Origin: JAGVPT01 sp035505655
GTDB lineage: Bacteria > Bacteroidota > Ignavibacteria > UBA10030 > UBA8401
NCBI GenBank assembly: GCA_035505655.1
Contig: DATJQP010000100.1
Span: 1-64,000 of the forward strand
Reading direction: 5' to 3'
DNA: 64,000 nucleotides
Of this stretch, positions 15,973 through 25,070 are shown piece by piece (position 1 is the stretch's first letter; every line of letters starts with the position of its first letter). The translations under genes and the position numbers were made by a program. The notes beneath the pieces were generated by a model, which saw nothing but the letters and a program-made list of their open reading frames with translations, had not been told where the DNA came from and made no database searches.

Positions 15973-16941
15973 ATGAAACGAGAGTTCGAAATCGTGGTGC
16001 CTGCGGGGCAAAAAAAAGAACGGCTCGACACTTACCTCACCGCCCGTGTCGAGAACGCCACCCGCACGAAGGTTCAGAGCGCCATCCGTTCCGGCGAAGT
16101 GGCGGTTGACGGGAAGAAGGTGAAGGCAAGCCATCAGATCTCTCCCGGCGAGACGATCCACGTCACCCTCGCGCGTCCCGAGCCTCCGGAGGTCCTTCCG
16201 GAAAATATTCCGCTCGACATTGTCTACGAGGACGACTCCCTCATGGTGGTCAACAAGCCGGCGGGAATGGTGACCCATCCGGCCTACAAGAACTACTCCG
16301 GCACCCTCGTCAACGCCCTCATGTATCATTCCGCCTCCCTTTCGCGTCCCCATCCACTTCGCCCCGGCATCGTTCATCGGCTCGACAAAGACACCTCCGG
16401 TCTTCTCGTCGTGGCGAAGGACGAAGTGACCCATCAGAAGCTTGCGCGGCAGTTCGCGAACAAGACATCAGAAAGAGAGTACTGGGCGATCGTCTGGGGA
16501 GTCCTGAAAGAAAAGAGCGGTGTTGTGGAGGCATCGCTGGGGCGGAGCAAGAGCGACAGAAAAAAGGTAGCGGTGGTCTTCGGAGGGAAGTTTGCGGTGA
16601 CAGAATTCGAGCTCATACGGGCGTTCGATTATCTTTCGCTCATCCGTCTCCATCTCCGGACAGGGCGGACGCACCAGATCCGCGTGCACCTGGCCCATAT
16701 CCATCATCCGGTTTTTGGGGATGAGACGTACGGAGGAGGGAAAACCATGGCGGCGGGACTGACGGGGAAACGGAGAGCGGAGGCGGCAAACCTTCTCGAG
16801 ATCATCCCTCGCCAGGCCCTTCATGCGAAGAAGCTGGGCTTCGTCCACCCGCTGACGAAGGAGATGATGCGGTTCGACTCGGAGCTTCCGGACGATATGG
16901 CAAAAGTGCTGGAGTTTCTTGAAAGAACGCAGGGGGGATGA
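15973..16941 (+). CDS. RluA/RluD-family pseudouridine synthase
   Basis: A 322-aa RNA-modifying enzyme. The N-terminal S4 RNA-binding domain covers about 13-75 (RLDTYLTARV, AIRSGEVAVDGKKV). The catalytic domain has VVNKPAGMVTHP, the HRLDKDTSGLLV motif with the catalytic aspartate, and RTHQIRVHLAHIHHPVFGD. Members isomerise uridines in 23S rRNA helix 69 or in other rRNA/tRNA sites. RluD is the closest by architecture, but the target cannot be fixed from sequence alone. It is the last gene of the ileS-lspA transcript. Confidence 0.94.
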   Translation: MKREFEIVVPAGQKKERLDTYLTARVENATRTKVQSAIRSGEVAVDGKKVKASHQISPGETIHVTLARPEPPEVLPENIPLDIVYEDDSLMVVNKPAGMVTHPAYKNYSGTLVNALMYHSASLSRPHPLRPGIVHRLDKDTSGLLVVAKDEVTHQKLARQFANKTSEREYWAIVWGVLKEKSGVVEASLGRSKSDRKKVAVVFGGKFAVTEFELIRAFDYLSLIRLHLRTGRTHQIRVHLAHIHHPVFGDETYGGGKTMAAGLTGKRRAEAANLLEIIPRQALHAKKLGFVHPLTKEMMRFDSELPDDMAKVLEFLERTQGG

Positions 16942-17134
16942 AGGTGGGGGGCGGAGAGTGCAGAGAGCGTCCAATTGTCTGGGCTCCACTAACCGTTCCG
17001 CTGACATTTGTGGCGAGATCCTGCTTGACCTTCCCAAATCTCGTCGGCTGCCAAGCAACAACGCAAAATCCACCAGAAGCACTACTCTCAAGGGCTAGTT
17101 CACCAACGGCATTCTCATCTGTAGATTGTTGCGT

Positions 17135-20100
17135 TTATTTCAAGAACATTAATTTTTTTGTGTCTACGAAATGTCCTGCCGAAAGTCTACAAAAGTAAAC
17201 GCCGCTCGGAAAAGCAGAAGCATCGAACGTTATTCTGTAACGTCCCGCCGATTTCTCTTCATCAGCCAGGGTCTCTACCTTCCTGCCGATTGCGTCGTAG
17301 ATCGAGATGTTCACGTGGGACCCCTCCGGCAGATCAAACGATATTGTCGTAGTCGGATTAAACGGATTTGGAAAGTTCTGAAGAAGTGCAAAAGAATTTG
17401 GAATTTCGGTCCCGTATCTTCTGATGCCCGTCGTCGTTCCGTCTCCACTAACCATGATCGTATCAGGCGAAGTTGGGTCGTTGGAGGAAATTACTATGAA
17501 TGCACTTCGTGTCCCCGATGAATCTGGGGTGAAACGGATAGTGTCAATGCTGCCGCGCCCCGGGGCGACCACCATGGTGCTAGGGCGGGAGCTGAAACAG
17601 CTCCTCGAGCTGGCTATCGAAGCGATTCTCAGTGTGTCGCTGCCAACATTGGCCAAAACAATGGAAGTGTCTTTATGCATCGAAAGTCTTACGTCACCAA
17701 AGACGATTGCAGTTATCGTCTGCAGCCTCGGTAAACCTGAACCGAAGCCCGCCACGCCTATTGTATCTGGAGAGGAAGCGCCATTGCTGAAGATCAGGAT
17801 GTTCCCGGAGATCGTTCCAACTGCTGCGGGCGAAAACCGAATTGTATCAGCAAATGATCCGTTCGGAGGAAGGTTTCTCGTCGACGGCCGTGCAGAAAAC
17901 GCAACGTTGGAAATTGTAATGTTGGAAATTTTCAACGTGTCATTTCCTATGTTTGTTATCGTCATAGTGGAATCTCTAAAGGTTCCGATCTTTAGGGTGT
18001 CAAATTGAATCCTGGTCTTGTTGCTCTGGAACACGGGTCTGCCGAAGGCATAGGCCGATGTCTTTATTGTGTCGGGAGATGATGCCGAGTTACTAAAGAT
18101 CAGGATATTGCCTGCCGATAGTCCAATCGCAGTCGGAGCAAAGCGTATCGTATCATATGCGGTCAATGACGGCGGAATAGTTGTTGAGATAGGACGGATG
18201 GAAAACACGTTGTTGGTAGAAGTGGTATTCGACACCCGCAACGTGTCGTTCCCGGCGTTTGTAATTGTGACGCTCGAATCTTTGAACTCCCCCAACTTGA
18301 CGCTACCAAGGCTCACCATTGCGGGTACTCCAACAACTGAACCAAATACGGTGAATCCGTTCGCGAGAACCGTTGTTCCGCCACCCGGCCCCACATTTGT
18401 GGCGGTTACGTTTCGAGATCCGATGGTTGCGGTCGCGCCAACCCTGATGTAAGCACCGAGACTGTCTGAGCGGTACACGATGCTGCTGTCCACGCTAATA
18501 TTCGACCCAAATCCCGCGCTCGTCAAGCCCCGAAGAAAATTTGACCCTTTGACTCTGACTTCCAGAGCCTGTCCCCTCGTTGCCCCCGCTGGCGAAATGA
18601 GTGATAACGACGGAACGGGGTTATTGATCGCAAATGTCTGAGCCGTTGATGTTCCTCCGCCGGGAGAGGTGTTCGTTACGGTAAAGTCTCGTGCGCCGGT
18701 CGCTGCTGTATCTGCGACCAATAAGCTTGCTGACAAAGATGTTGAGCTGTTCACGGTCAATGAGTTGATGGCAATACCCTGACCAACATTTATTGTGGTC
18801 ACGCCGCCAATAAAGTTTGTGCCGGTCAAAGTAACAGTGAGTGTTTGCAGCCTGTTTCCCGTGGCAGGGGAAAGATTGGTCAAGGTTGGAACAGGGTTGT
18901 TGACTGTAAAGGACTGCGAACCGGACGTTCCGCCGCCTGGCGCCGAATTTGTAACGGTGAAGGTCTGCGAACCCGTGGGTGCGCCCGCCGCTATTGTGAT
19001 GTTCGCGCTAAGGCTGGTGGAGCTGTTGAGCGTGATTGAGTTGAGCGTAATTCCGGTCCCAAGCACAATGCTTGTGACGCCGCTTATGAAATTGGTCCCC
19101 GCAAATGATACGGTGAGCGTTTGTAGGCGATTGCCAGCAGCCGGAACAATACCTGTCAGGGTTGGGGCAGGATTGCTTATTGTGATGCCATTGGACAGCG
19201 ATCCTGTGCCACCGCCGGGAGCGTCGTTTGTCACAGAGATTGTTCTAGTGCCCGTCGCTGCGGAGGCCGACACGGTGACGTTCACCACGAGCTGAGTGGT
19301 GCTGCTCACTGTAACGGAATTGATTGCGACGTCCGAGCCAAAACTCGCCGTCGTGATCCCGCTGATGAACCCGCTCCCTGTGAGAGTTACATTAGCCGTC
19401 TGTAGCCGGTTCAGTGTTGAAGGTGAAACACCTGCAATCGAGGGCAGAGGATTGCCTTTCACGGTACCAAATTGGGCGAAGTTGTCTTGGATTATCGTGC
19501 CATTCTGAAGGGTGTTGAAATCTCCGCCCGCGAACAGTACGGAATCGTTCGCTACGGCGACAGAATAACTTCCGTCGTAGTTTGGATAGTCGGCATATGG
19601 GCTCCACCCATTGGGGATTCCAGTTGCGGTATCTAATCCAGCCAAGTATTTTCTCACATAGCCCCCGATGTTGGCAAATTGGCCGGCAACGTACAGACAG
19701 GCTCCTCCCGGTGTGAGCCACTTAACGCTTCCGTCAGCGTTCGGATTCCAACCTTTGAGTGTACCCGTGTTCAGATCTACCGCTGCGAGGTTATTGCGTG
19801 TGGCCCCGGCTATTGCATTGAACGAACCGCCTATATATGCCAAACCGTTCTTTAGGGCAATGCTATAAACACTGCCCCCATAGCTCGTAATATTTGGATT
19901 CCAGCCGGTTACAGACCCAGTTGTCGCGTCAACGGCGGCAATGTAATTTCGCGCAACACCTCCAACACTTGAAAAAGCACCTCCGATGTAAACTGTTGAC
20001 CCGCTCACATTGATGGCCGTCGTCCAACCATTTGCGTTAGGGTTCCAGGGAGTAGCGTTCCCCGTCGCAAGATCAAGGGCTGCGATTTTGTTTCGCGGTT

Positions 20101-21616
20101 GGCCTCCTATGGTGGAAAAGTCTCCTCCGACATAGACGGTGGAGCCGCTAACAGTTATCGCATAAACATAGTTGTTTGCATTCGGGTCCCAAGCCGATAG
20201 TGTTCCGGTTGAAGCGTCGACAGAAGCAATACGATTTCGCGTGGTTTCATTAACAGTCGTGAACTCGCCTCCGACATACACATTCGTGCCACTTGCCGTC
20301 ACTTCCCAGACTCTTCCATTGGTTTGTGGATTCCAGGATGTTGCGTACCCATTCACAGCATCGATGGCCGCAAGATTACTCCGGAACTGCCCGCCGATGC
20401 TTCTGAAAATCCCGCCGGCGTAAAGTTCCGTGCTGGCAACCGCAAGCGCATAGACAGCGTCTGTTGCATTTGATGTCCAAGCGGTGGCAGAGCCGGTCGA
20501 ACCATCTATTGCTGCAAGATGGCTACGACTCTGAGATCCAATGGCTGTGAAGTCGCCACCGGCAAAAACAGTTGATCCGTTCGCGACAATGGATCGCACT
20601 GTAGCATTTGCGTTCGGATTCCACGACGTGACCGTGCTTGAGGCAGTATTGATGGCCGCAATCTTGTTTCTGACCTGCCCGGCGATTGTGGTAAAGTCTC
20701 CGCCGGAGTAAATCACTGGTCCACTCATCATCATCGCCTCCACCGTGTTGTCTGCGTTCGGGTTCCACGAGGTTGGTGCACCGGACGATGCGTCTACCGC
20801 AGCGAGATAGTTTCGCACTTGACCTCCAACGCTGGTGAAACTTCCACCCAAGTAGACAGTGCCCCCAGAGACAGAGATAGCATAGACATGGTTGTTGCAG
20901 TTAGGATTCCAGGATGTGGGGGTTCCCGTCGAAACGTCGATCGCGGCTGCGCAATTTCTCTGGTTCGCGCCGTAACCTCCGATCCAACCAAAGTCTCCCC
21001 CGATGTAGACGACCGTGCCGCTAACAATAATCGAACGCACCATGCCGTCTGAATTCGGATTCCAGGTTGTAGCCAGTCCACTGCTGACACTCAAAGCAGC
21101 AATATTGTTCCTATTCGCTCCTCCAATGTTGGAAAACCTACCCCCTACAAAAACGGTTGAGCCGCTTACGGCGATGGCATCCACGTCGCTCCCGTAACCG
21201 TGACTCGCAGATGGATTCCAGTTTTGATCGACTGAACCATCTGACTCAATGTGAGCAATATTGTTGCGAGCTACGCCGCCCACGTGAGTGAAATTTCCAC
21301 CCACGTACCACCCCCCCGAACCATCTGGTGCAACTGAATACACTGCGCCACTTCCTTTTGATTGGTCCTCACATATTATCGATGGGAACCTCAAATCAGT
21401 CTGCCCTGTATTCACGTCAACCACGGCACCGTGTGGTCTATTTGGACCCACAAAGGTGAAAGTGCCCCCGATGTACGTGATTCCTTTCTGATAGGCGACT
21501 GCATACACGGTACCATTGGTAACCCATGTGCTATCCCTCGGTGACGACGGCTGTGCAAGTTGCTTATCCCCGACAAGAACCACACATGCGGCAAGCAGAG
21601 CTAATCTGATGTACAT
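17135..21616 (-). CDS. Secreted multidomain protein: 14-blade propeller repeats, TIG-like repeats, ASH-like domains, T9SS tail
   Basis: A 1493-aa protein with a signal peptide at about 1-21. Residues about 30-740 hold 14 repeats of 40-55 aa. Each has a GG(x)F turn followed by R-N-x-(I/L)-A-A-(V/I)-D and a W-(N/D)-P-N unit, the DUF5122/delta-60 propeller pattern; fourteen blades suggest two seven-bladed propellers. Four TIG/IPT-like repeats of about 85-90 aa follow (PSIAGVSP, PTLTGIVP, PTLTNLSP, PSLSLISP). Then come three choice-of-anchor-D/ASH-like domains with DT(I)RF(A/S/T)P and the SPDTI turn. The last about 85 residues are a type IX secretion sorting domain (LLQNFPNPFNPTTTISFDLP; GVYFCRL). 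It is likely exported and surface-bound. Codon use looks less GC-biased than its neighbours. Confidence 0.9.
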   Translation of the reverse strand: MYIRLALLAACVVLVGDKQLAQPSSPRDSTWVTNGTVYAVAYQKGITYIGGTFTFVGPNRPHGAVVDVNTGQTDLRFPSIICEDQSKGSGAVYSVAPDGSGGWYVGGNFTHVGGVARNNIAHIESDGSVDQNWNPSASHGYGSDVDAIAVSGSTVFVGGRFSNIGGANRNNIAALSVSSGLATTWNPNSDGMVRSIIVSGTVVYIGGDFGWIGGYGANQRNCAAAIDVSTGTPTSWNPNCNNHVYAISVSGGTVYLGGSFTSVGGQVRNYLAAVDASSGAPTSWNPNADNTVEAMMMSGPVIYSGGDFTTIAGQVRNKIAAINTASSTVTSWNPNANATVRSIVANGSTVFAGGDFTAIGSQSRSHLAAIDGSTGSATAWTSNATDAVYALAVASTELYAGGIFRSIGGQFRSNLAAIDAVNGYATSWNPQTNGRVWEVTASGTNVYVGGEFTTVNETTRNRIASVDASTGTLSAWDPNANNYVYAITVSGSTVYVGGDFSTIGGQPRNKIAALDLATGNATPWNPNANGWTTAINVSGSTVYIGGAFSSVGGVARNYIAAVDATTGSVTGWNPNITSYGGSVYSIALKNGLAYIGGSFNAIAGATRNNLAAVDLNTGTLKGWNPNADGSVKWLTPGGACLYVAGQFANIGGYVRKYLAGLDTATGIPNGWSPYADYPNYDGSYSVAVANDSVLFAGGDFNTLQNGTIIQDNFAQFGTVKGNPLPSIAGVSPSTLNRLQTANVTLTGSGFISGITTASFGSDVAINSVTVSSTTQLVVNVTVSASAATGTRTISVTNDAPGGGTGSLSNGITISNPAPTLTGIVPAAGNRLQTLTVSFAGTNFISGVTSIVLGTGITLNSITLNSSTSLSANITIAAGAPTGSQTFTVTNSAPGGGTSGSQSFTVNNPVPTLTNLSPATGNRLQTLTVTLTGTNFIGGVTTINVGQGIAINSLTVNSSTSLSASLLVADTAATGARDFTVTNTSPGGGTSTAQTFAINNPVPSLSLISPAGATRGQALEVRVKGSNFLRGLTSAGFGSNISVDSSIVYRSDSLGAYIRVGATATIGSRNVTATNVGPGGGTTVLANGFTVFGSVVGVPAMVSLGSVKLGEFKDSSVTITNAGNDTLRVSNTTSTNNVFSIRPISTTIPPSLTAYDTIRFAPTAIGLSAGNILIFSNSASSPDTIKTSAYAFGRPVFQSNKTRIQFDTLKIGTFRDSTMTITNIGNDTLKISNITISNVAFSARPSTRNLPPNGSFADTIRFSPAAVGTISGNILIFSNGASSPDTIGVAGFGSGLPRLQTITAIVFGDVRLSMHKDTSIVLANVGSDTLRIASIASSRSCFSSRPSTMVVAPGRGSIDTIRFTPDSSGTRSAFIVISSNDPTSPDTIMVSGDGTTTGIRRYGTEIPNSFALLQNFPNPFNPTTTISFDLPEGSHVNISIYDAIGRKVETLADEEKSAGRYRITFDASAFPSGVYFCRLSAGHFVDTKKLMFLK

Positions 21617-22451
21617 TTTTGTATCCCTTTCAGGCTAGGCGAAACGGATATCGAAGAAATCCACGAACCCCGGTGAAACCGGGAATGACTGCACCGAAGA
21701 CTGCATTCGCCGGCCAAATATGAAAGCCAGTTCATCACTCGTCTCATAGCGAAGTGTGGGGTGGGTATCTTCATGATGATCGATGGGAAGCTTGAATTAT
21801 TGGCACGACCGGTAGATGAAGACTGGACCGTGAGTGCAAGAAATGCGGCCAAAGCAAGTATTGGGGGACTTGAGAGCTCGCGTGGATGTTGTCTCAGACG
21901 CAAATTCTAAGGACTCCTTGACCACTTGGAGATAGGTCGCGAGCGAACTGAGACCAAGATTGGTACACTTCTGGAATCATTGTGTTGGGAGCGGAACTTC
22001 GTTGGCTGCAAAACTGGCCTCACGAAGCGTTCCCCCCGGACGCTTGGTGAATGCGAAAGGATGAACATGCTGTCAATGTTCGGCTTGCGCGTCAGCACCT
22101 TCAGCTCGAAGCGAACCAGGGGTTTCGCGATAATTGGTCCCTCCAGCCCTTCCGACGCAGAACATCAACTCATCCTGCCGGGTACCGGGCCGGGGCAATT
22201 GACGTGCTGATGTGCGAAGCGACGCTCGGATGTTTCTCGTGGACGATTTGGGAACACTTCCAATCATAGCGCTCACCGGAGAGACCACAGTCCTTCACAA
22301 TCCTTTATTGCCTGCGCCCTCAAATCGTGCGGGCGATAGTTTGCGCGCGAACGTCTCTTGATATATTCGCACAACTGGATTCATTTTCAGAATACTCGAC
22401 ATTAAATTGAAAGCGTTAGGCGCGATCCCAAACATCTTGGAGGTCCACTTG
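21617..22451. other. Gene-free region of about 835 bases
   Basis: Short open frames on both strands show no codon bias, ribosome site or recognisable motif. It contains small hairpins: CCCGGT-GAA-ACCGGG at 21669-21683, and AAGCGT/ACGCTT near 22025-22046. It is visibly less GC-rich than the coding sequence around it. The 3' end leads into a promoter at 22452. I see no tRNA, transposase remnant or array here. Confidence 0.6.
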
Positions 22452-22480
22452 TTGATTTTAACAGTTTCTGTGGCTATGTT
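22452..22480 (+). promoter_or_regulatory. Promoter of the sigma-like/FG-GAP pair
   Basis: TTGATT (22452-22457), 17-base spacer, TATGTT (22475-22480). Transcription would start near 22487, about 18 bases before the ATG at 22505. Confidence 0.5.
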
Positions 22481-22504
22481 CAGCGATTCAGGGCCTAAAA
22501 ATCA

Positions 22505-23521
22505 ATGTCAGGACAAGAGCTTAGGTCGATTCTGCTTTCTCTCCAGGCGGGGGCTGTCTCCCGGCGTGATCTGGCCGAGCTCATTCGATTCTGCAGCGAG
22601 AGCGCCAAAAGGCATATTTATGCCCATTTCAATTCGTACCTCCAGCTAAGCCTCTCAAGCGGATACACGCTCGACGATCTGGCCAGAACCTCGGTCTCAG
22701 CCCTCTTTTCCCGGTCTGCGCCGAATCATTTTCCCAAGATCGACGAGATTATTGCATCGCTCCCGGCCGCACTGGACCAAACCGATCCGAATCAGCTTCT
22801 CGTCCAATTCCAGGGGCGAGTCATCGGCCATGCCCGCACAGAGCTCACGTCGTTGTTCAAAACGATTGACCCGGAAGGCGCCAAGATCGCCCGAAATATC
22901 AAAGAACAGGTGAAAAGGGGAGATCAGCTCCGCCTCTCCACGCGATTCAGAGTCCTTTTTATTGAGCCGAAGCGCGAGGATGTTCTCGCGCATCTTCAGG
23001 CGATGCCGATTGGAAAAATAGAAAGCGAACTCCGGTCACGCGCGTCCCAACAATTCTCCGTTCCCGACTTTTTACGCGAGCTCCATGGAATCTTTGTCGA
23101 GGAGTCGGAACACCGGCGATCGATCGAGTTTTTCGACCTCGTTCGCTTCGTTCGGAATTTCTATGCAGCCGGACACGATTCGGAAAATTCCTTCGAGTTG
23201 GACGTCTCCCGGCTCCGGCAGGAAGAACTGGGCGCCCTCCACACGAAGGTCATGAAACGTATCAGTACGAAAATTCGTTTGGACTACTGCGACGAAGACA
23301 AAATATCGATTGAAGAGGGGAGAAAGCTGTCGCTTGCGGTCGATGAGATCTTGAGATCGATTTGGGCCGGGGAGGATGGGAAGCAGTCGGTCGCCAAGGT
23401 CACACAGAGGCGTTTAAACGTCACCGCGGACGAGTACCGGCAACGATGGCAGACGTACGCCGAATACTTCGTGAAGCTTGCCAAGGAGGAGATGAGGATT
23501 CTTCTCCGGGACGATTTATGA
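22505..23521 (+). CDS. Sigma-factor-like helical protein of unknown function
   Basis: A 338-aa, all-helical, soluble protein. Residues about 20-125 loosely follow sigma-70 region 2: ESAKRHIYAHFNSYLQLS, then YTLDDLARTSVSALFSR in the place of the core-binding D-L-x-Q-E helix, FPKI, and a helix ending in RTELTSLF. The C-terminus (about 300-338, RRLNVTADEYRQRWQTYAEY) resembles a worn region-4 helix-turn-helix. The middle about 170 residues match nothing I recognise. The next gene, 58 bases on, encodes a membrane protein with an anti-sigma-like cytoplasmic N-terminus. Together they look like a sigma/anti-sigma pair, but the match is weak and is inferred mainly from pairing. Confidence 0.55.
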   Translation: MSGQELRSILLSLQAGAVSRRDLAELIRFCSESAKRHIYAHFNSYLQLSLSSGYTLDDLARTSVSALFSRSAPNHFPKIDEIIASLPAALDQTDPNQLLVQFQGRVIGHARTELTSLFKTIDPEGAKIARNIKEQVKRGDQLRLSTRFRVLFIEPKREDVLAHLQAMPIGKIESELRSRASQQFSVPDFLRELHGIFVEESEHRRSIEFFDLVRFVRNFYAAGHDSENSFELDVSRLRQEELGALHTKVMKRISTKIRLDYCDEDKISIEEGRKLSLAVDEILRSIWAGEDGKQSVAKVTQRRLNVTADEYRQRWQTYAEYFVKLAKEEMRILLRDDL

Positions 23522-23579
23522 AGACTCTCCACCAAAAATTTCTGAGAATCGGCCGAGTCGGCAGAATACTATAATTGAG

Positions 23580-25028
23580 ATGGCACCAAGACAGTTCACA
23601 GAAGAAGACTTGGATTTTTACCTCCGCTTTCCGGAACAGCTCTCGACCGAGGATCGCGAGGCGCTCGAAGGATTTATAAGAACGAACACCTTCGCCGCGG
23701 AATACGTCGACCGCCAGCGGCAATTCTATGCAGAGTTCGACCGGGAGATGCAAAATCCGCTCGCTGAGGGGGACCTCGCCTTCGCAGACAAGTTGTCCGG
23801 GAAAAAGCAAACGTATCTTCCGGGAACGGGATTGCGGAAAGCCGAAAGAGGAGAGATTGCCAACCCGCCTTTTGAGATTCTCGACGAGCGGACCGCTCCC
23901 CTCCCGGTTCGCCTGGCCTGGTTTCTGTGGAACCATCCTGTTCCCTCATTCTCAATTCTGGGCGCGATCGCTGCCGCGGTCGTTCTTTCGGTGCACCTCT
24001 TGACAACGGAGGATGCAAACCCGGCGTATGCAAAGGTCGCCGATTTCGTGCTCAGTGCCTACAATGCGGAAGGGAAACAGTTGTGGACCCACCCCATGCT
24101 TGGCCACAAAAACGAATCGAGCGTGGACGACTCCCCCTGGGAACAGACCATGGTCGTCTCTGATATCGACGGTGACGGTCACAATGAAGTGATTGTCCCG
24201 AACGGCGTCGATCGGGAGGAGGACACGCTGAAGTGCTTTAACTCCGATGGGACTCTCCGGTGGAAGCGAGATGTGGGAAGACCAATACTGTTCGGAGCAA
24301 GGCATTCGTCCCTCGACGCAATGAAGCACTTCAACGCGTTGATAGTCCTGCAGGATGACGGTGCAAGACCGCGGCTGATTGCTTCAGCGGTGTCGGCGTA
24401 CCTTCCCTCGAAGGTGTGTGAGATCGACCCGGTCACGGGGAAGGATCTGCAGTCTTATTGGACTCCCGGCGGAGTCTGCGCCCTCGCAGCGGTGGATGTC
24501 GATAACGACGGGAAGAAAGAGCTCCTCATCGGCGGGACAAACGACGCGTGGAACCGAGCCTCACTCGCGATTCTCGACCCTTCGAGAATGAATGGCCATG
24601 CTCCTGTTCAAGGCGACTATGCCCCGGAAAACTGCCCTCCTGCAAAGGAGAAATTTTATCTGCTGTTTCCGTTTTCACAGTACGGCCAGGTTCTCTCGCC
24701 GAGTTTGCCCATGAACCGGCTCGTCTCCATACGGCCGTTGAACAACGGCGCATTCACCGCAGTGGTGAACGAAGTCTACGAAATGAGTGCCTCCCCGGAG
24801 TTCAGCGGCAGTATCCATTATAACATCTCCCCGGTCATGAATATCTCGCTGGTTTTTGACAATCCATTCATCACCGGACATCAGCGGCTGGAGCGGCAAG
24901 GAAGGCTAAAAGACAAGGTAGGGACTCGGTATGCTCAGCAACTGATTGATTCGATCCTGTTCTGGAACGGGGAGAAGTTTGTGGAACACAAAACACTGGT
25001 TCAACAGGTCCCGCGTACGTCTGAATAG
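23580..25028 (+). CDS. Single-pass membrane protein: anti-sigma-like N-terminus with FG-GAP/VCBS repeats outside
   Basis: A 482-aa protein. Residues 1-60 (EEDLDFYLRFPEQLSTEDRE, then ALEGFIRTNTFAAEYV) resemble the acidic helical N-terminus of anti-sigma factors, without the HxxxCxxC zinc site. One membrane helix lies at about 121-141 (PSFSILGAIAAAVVLSVHLL), putting the rest outside. The outer part holds FG-GAP/VCBS-type repeats with Ca-binding-like loops SDIDGDGHNE (194-203) and DVDNDGKKE (306-314), plus paired WT/WK strands typical of propellers. The topology suits an envelope sensor controlling the upstream protein. A TATAAT lies directly upstream of the ATG. It ends 42 bases before the convergent mreC stop. 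The partner relation is inferred. Confidence 0.65.
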   Translation: MAPRQFTEEDLDFYLRFPEQLSTEDREALEGFIRTNTFAAEYVDRQRQFYAEFDREMQNPLAEGDLAFADKLSGKKQTYLPGTGLRKAERGEIANPPFEILDERTAPLPVRLAWFLWNHPVPSFSILGAIAAAVVLSVHLLTTEDANPAYAKVADFVLSAYNAEGKQLWTHPMLGHKNESSVDDSPWEQTMVVSDIDGDGHNEVIVPNGVDREEDTLKCFNSDGTLRWKRDVGRPILFGARHSSLDAMKHFNALIVLQDDGARPRLIASAVSAYLPSKVCEIDPVTGKDLQSYWTPGGVCALAAVDVDNDGKKELLIGGTNDAWNRASLAILDPSRMNGHAPVQGDYAPENCPPAKEKFYLLFPFSQYGQVLSPSLPMNRLVSIRPLNNGAFTAVVNEVYEMSASPEFSGSIHYNISPVMNISLVFDNPFITGHQRLERQGRLKDKVGTRYAQQLIDSILFWNGEKFVEHKTLVQQVPRTSE

Positions 25029-25070
25029 GTTTGGGTTGGACGACGGATTGATGCGATGGGGGATGCAAGG

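Noticed and set aside
17135..21616. Tandem array or CRISPR-like repeats
   Set aside because: The repetition comes from protein propeller and TIG repeats; spacing is codon-phased and the units diverge.
21601..22288. Several 60-100-codon frames after the secreted-protein gene
   Set aside because: No codon bias, no start signal, and they overlap each other in conflicting frames.
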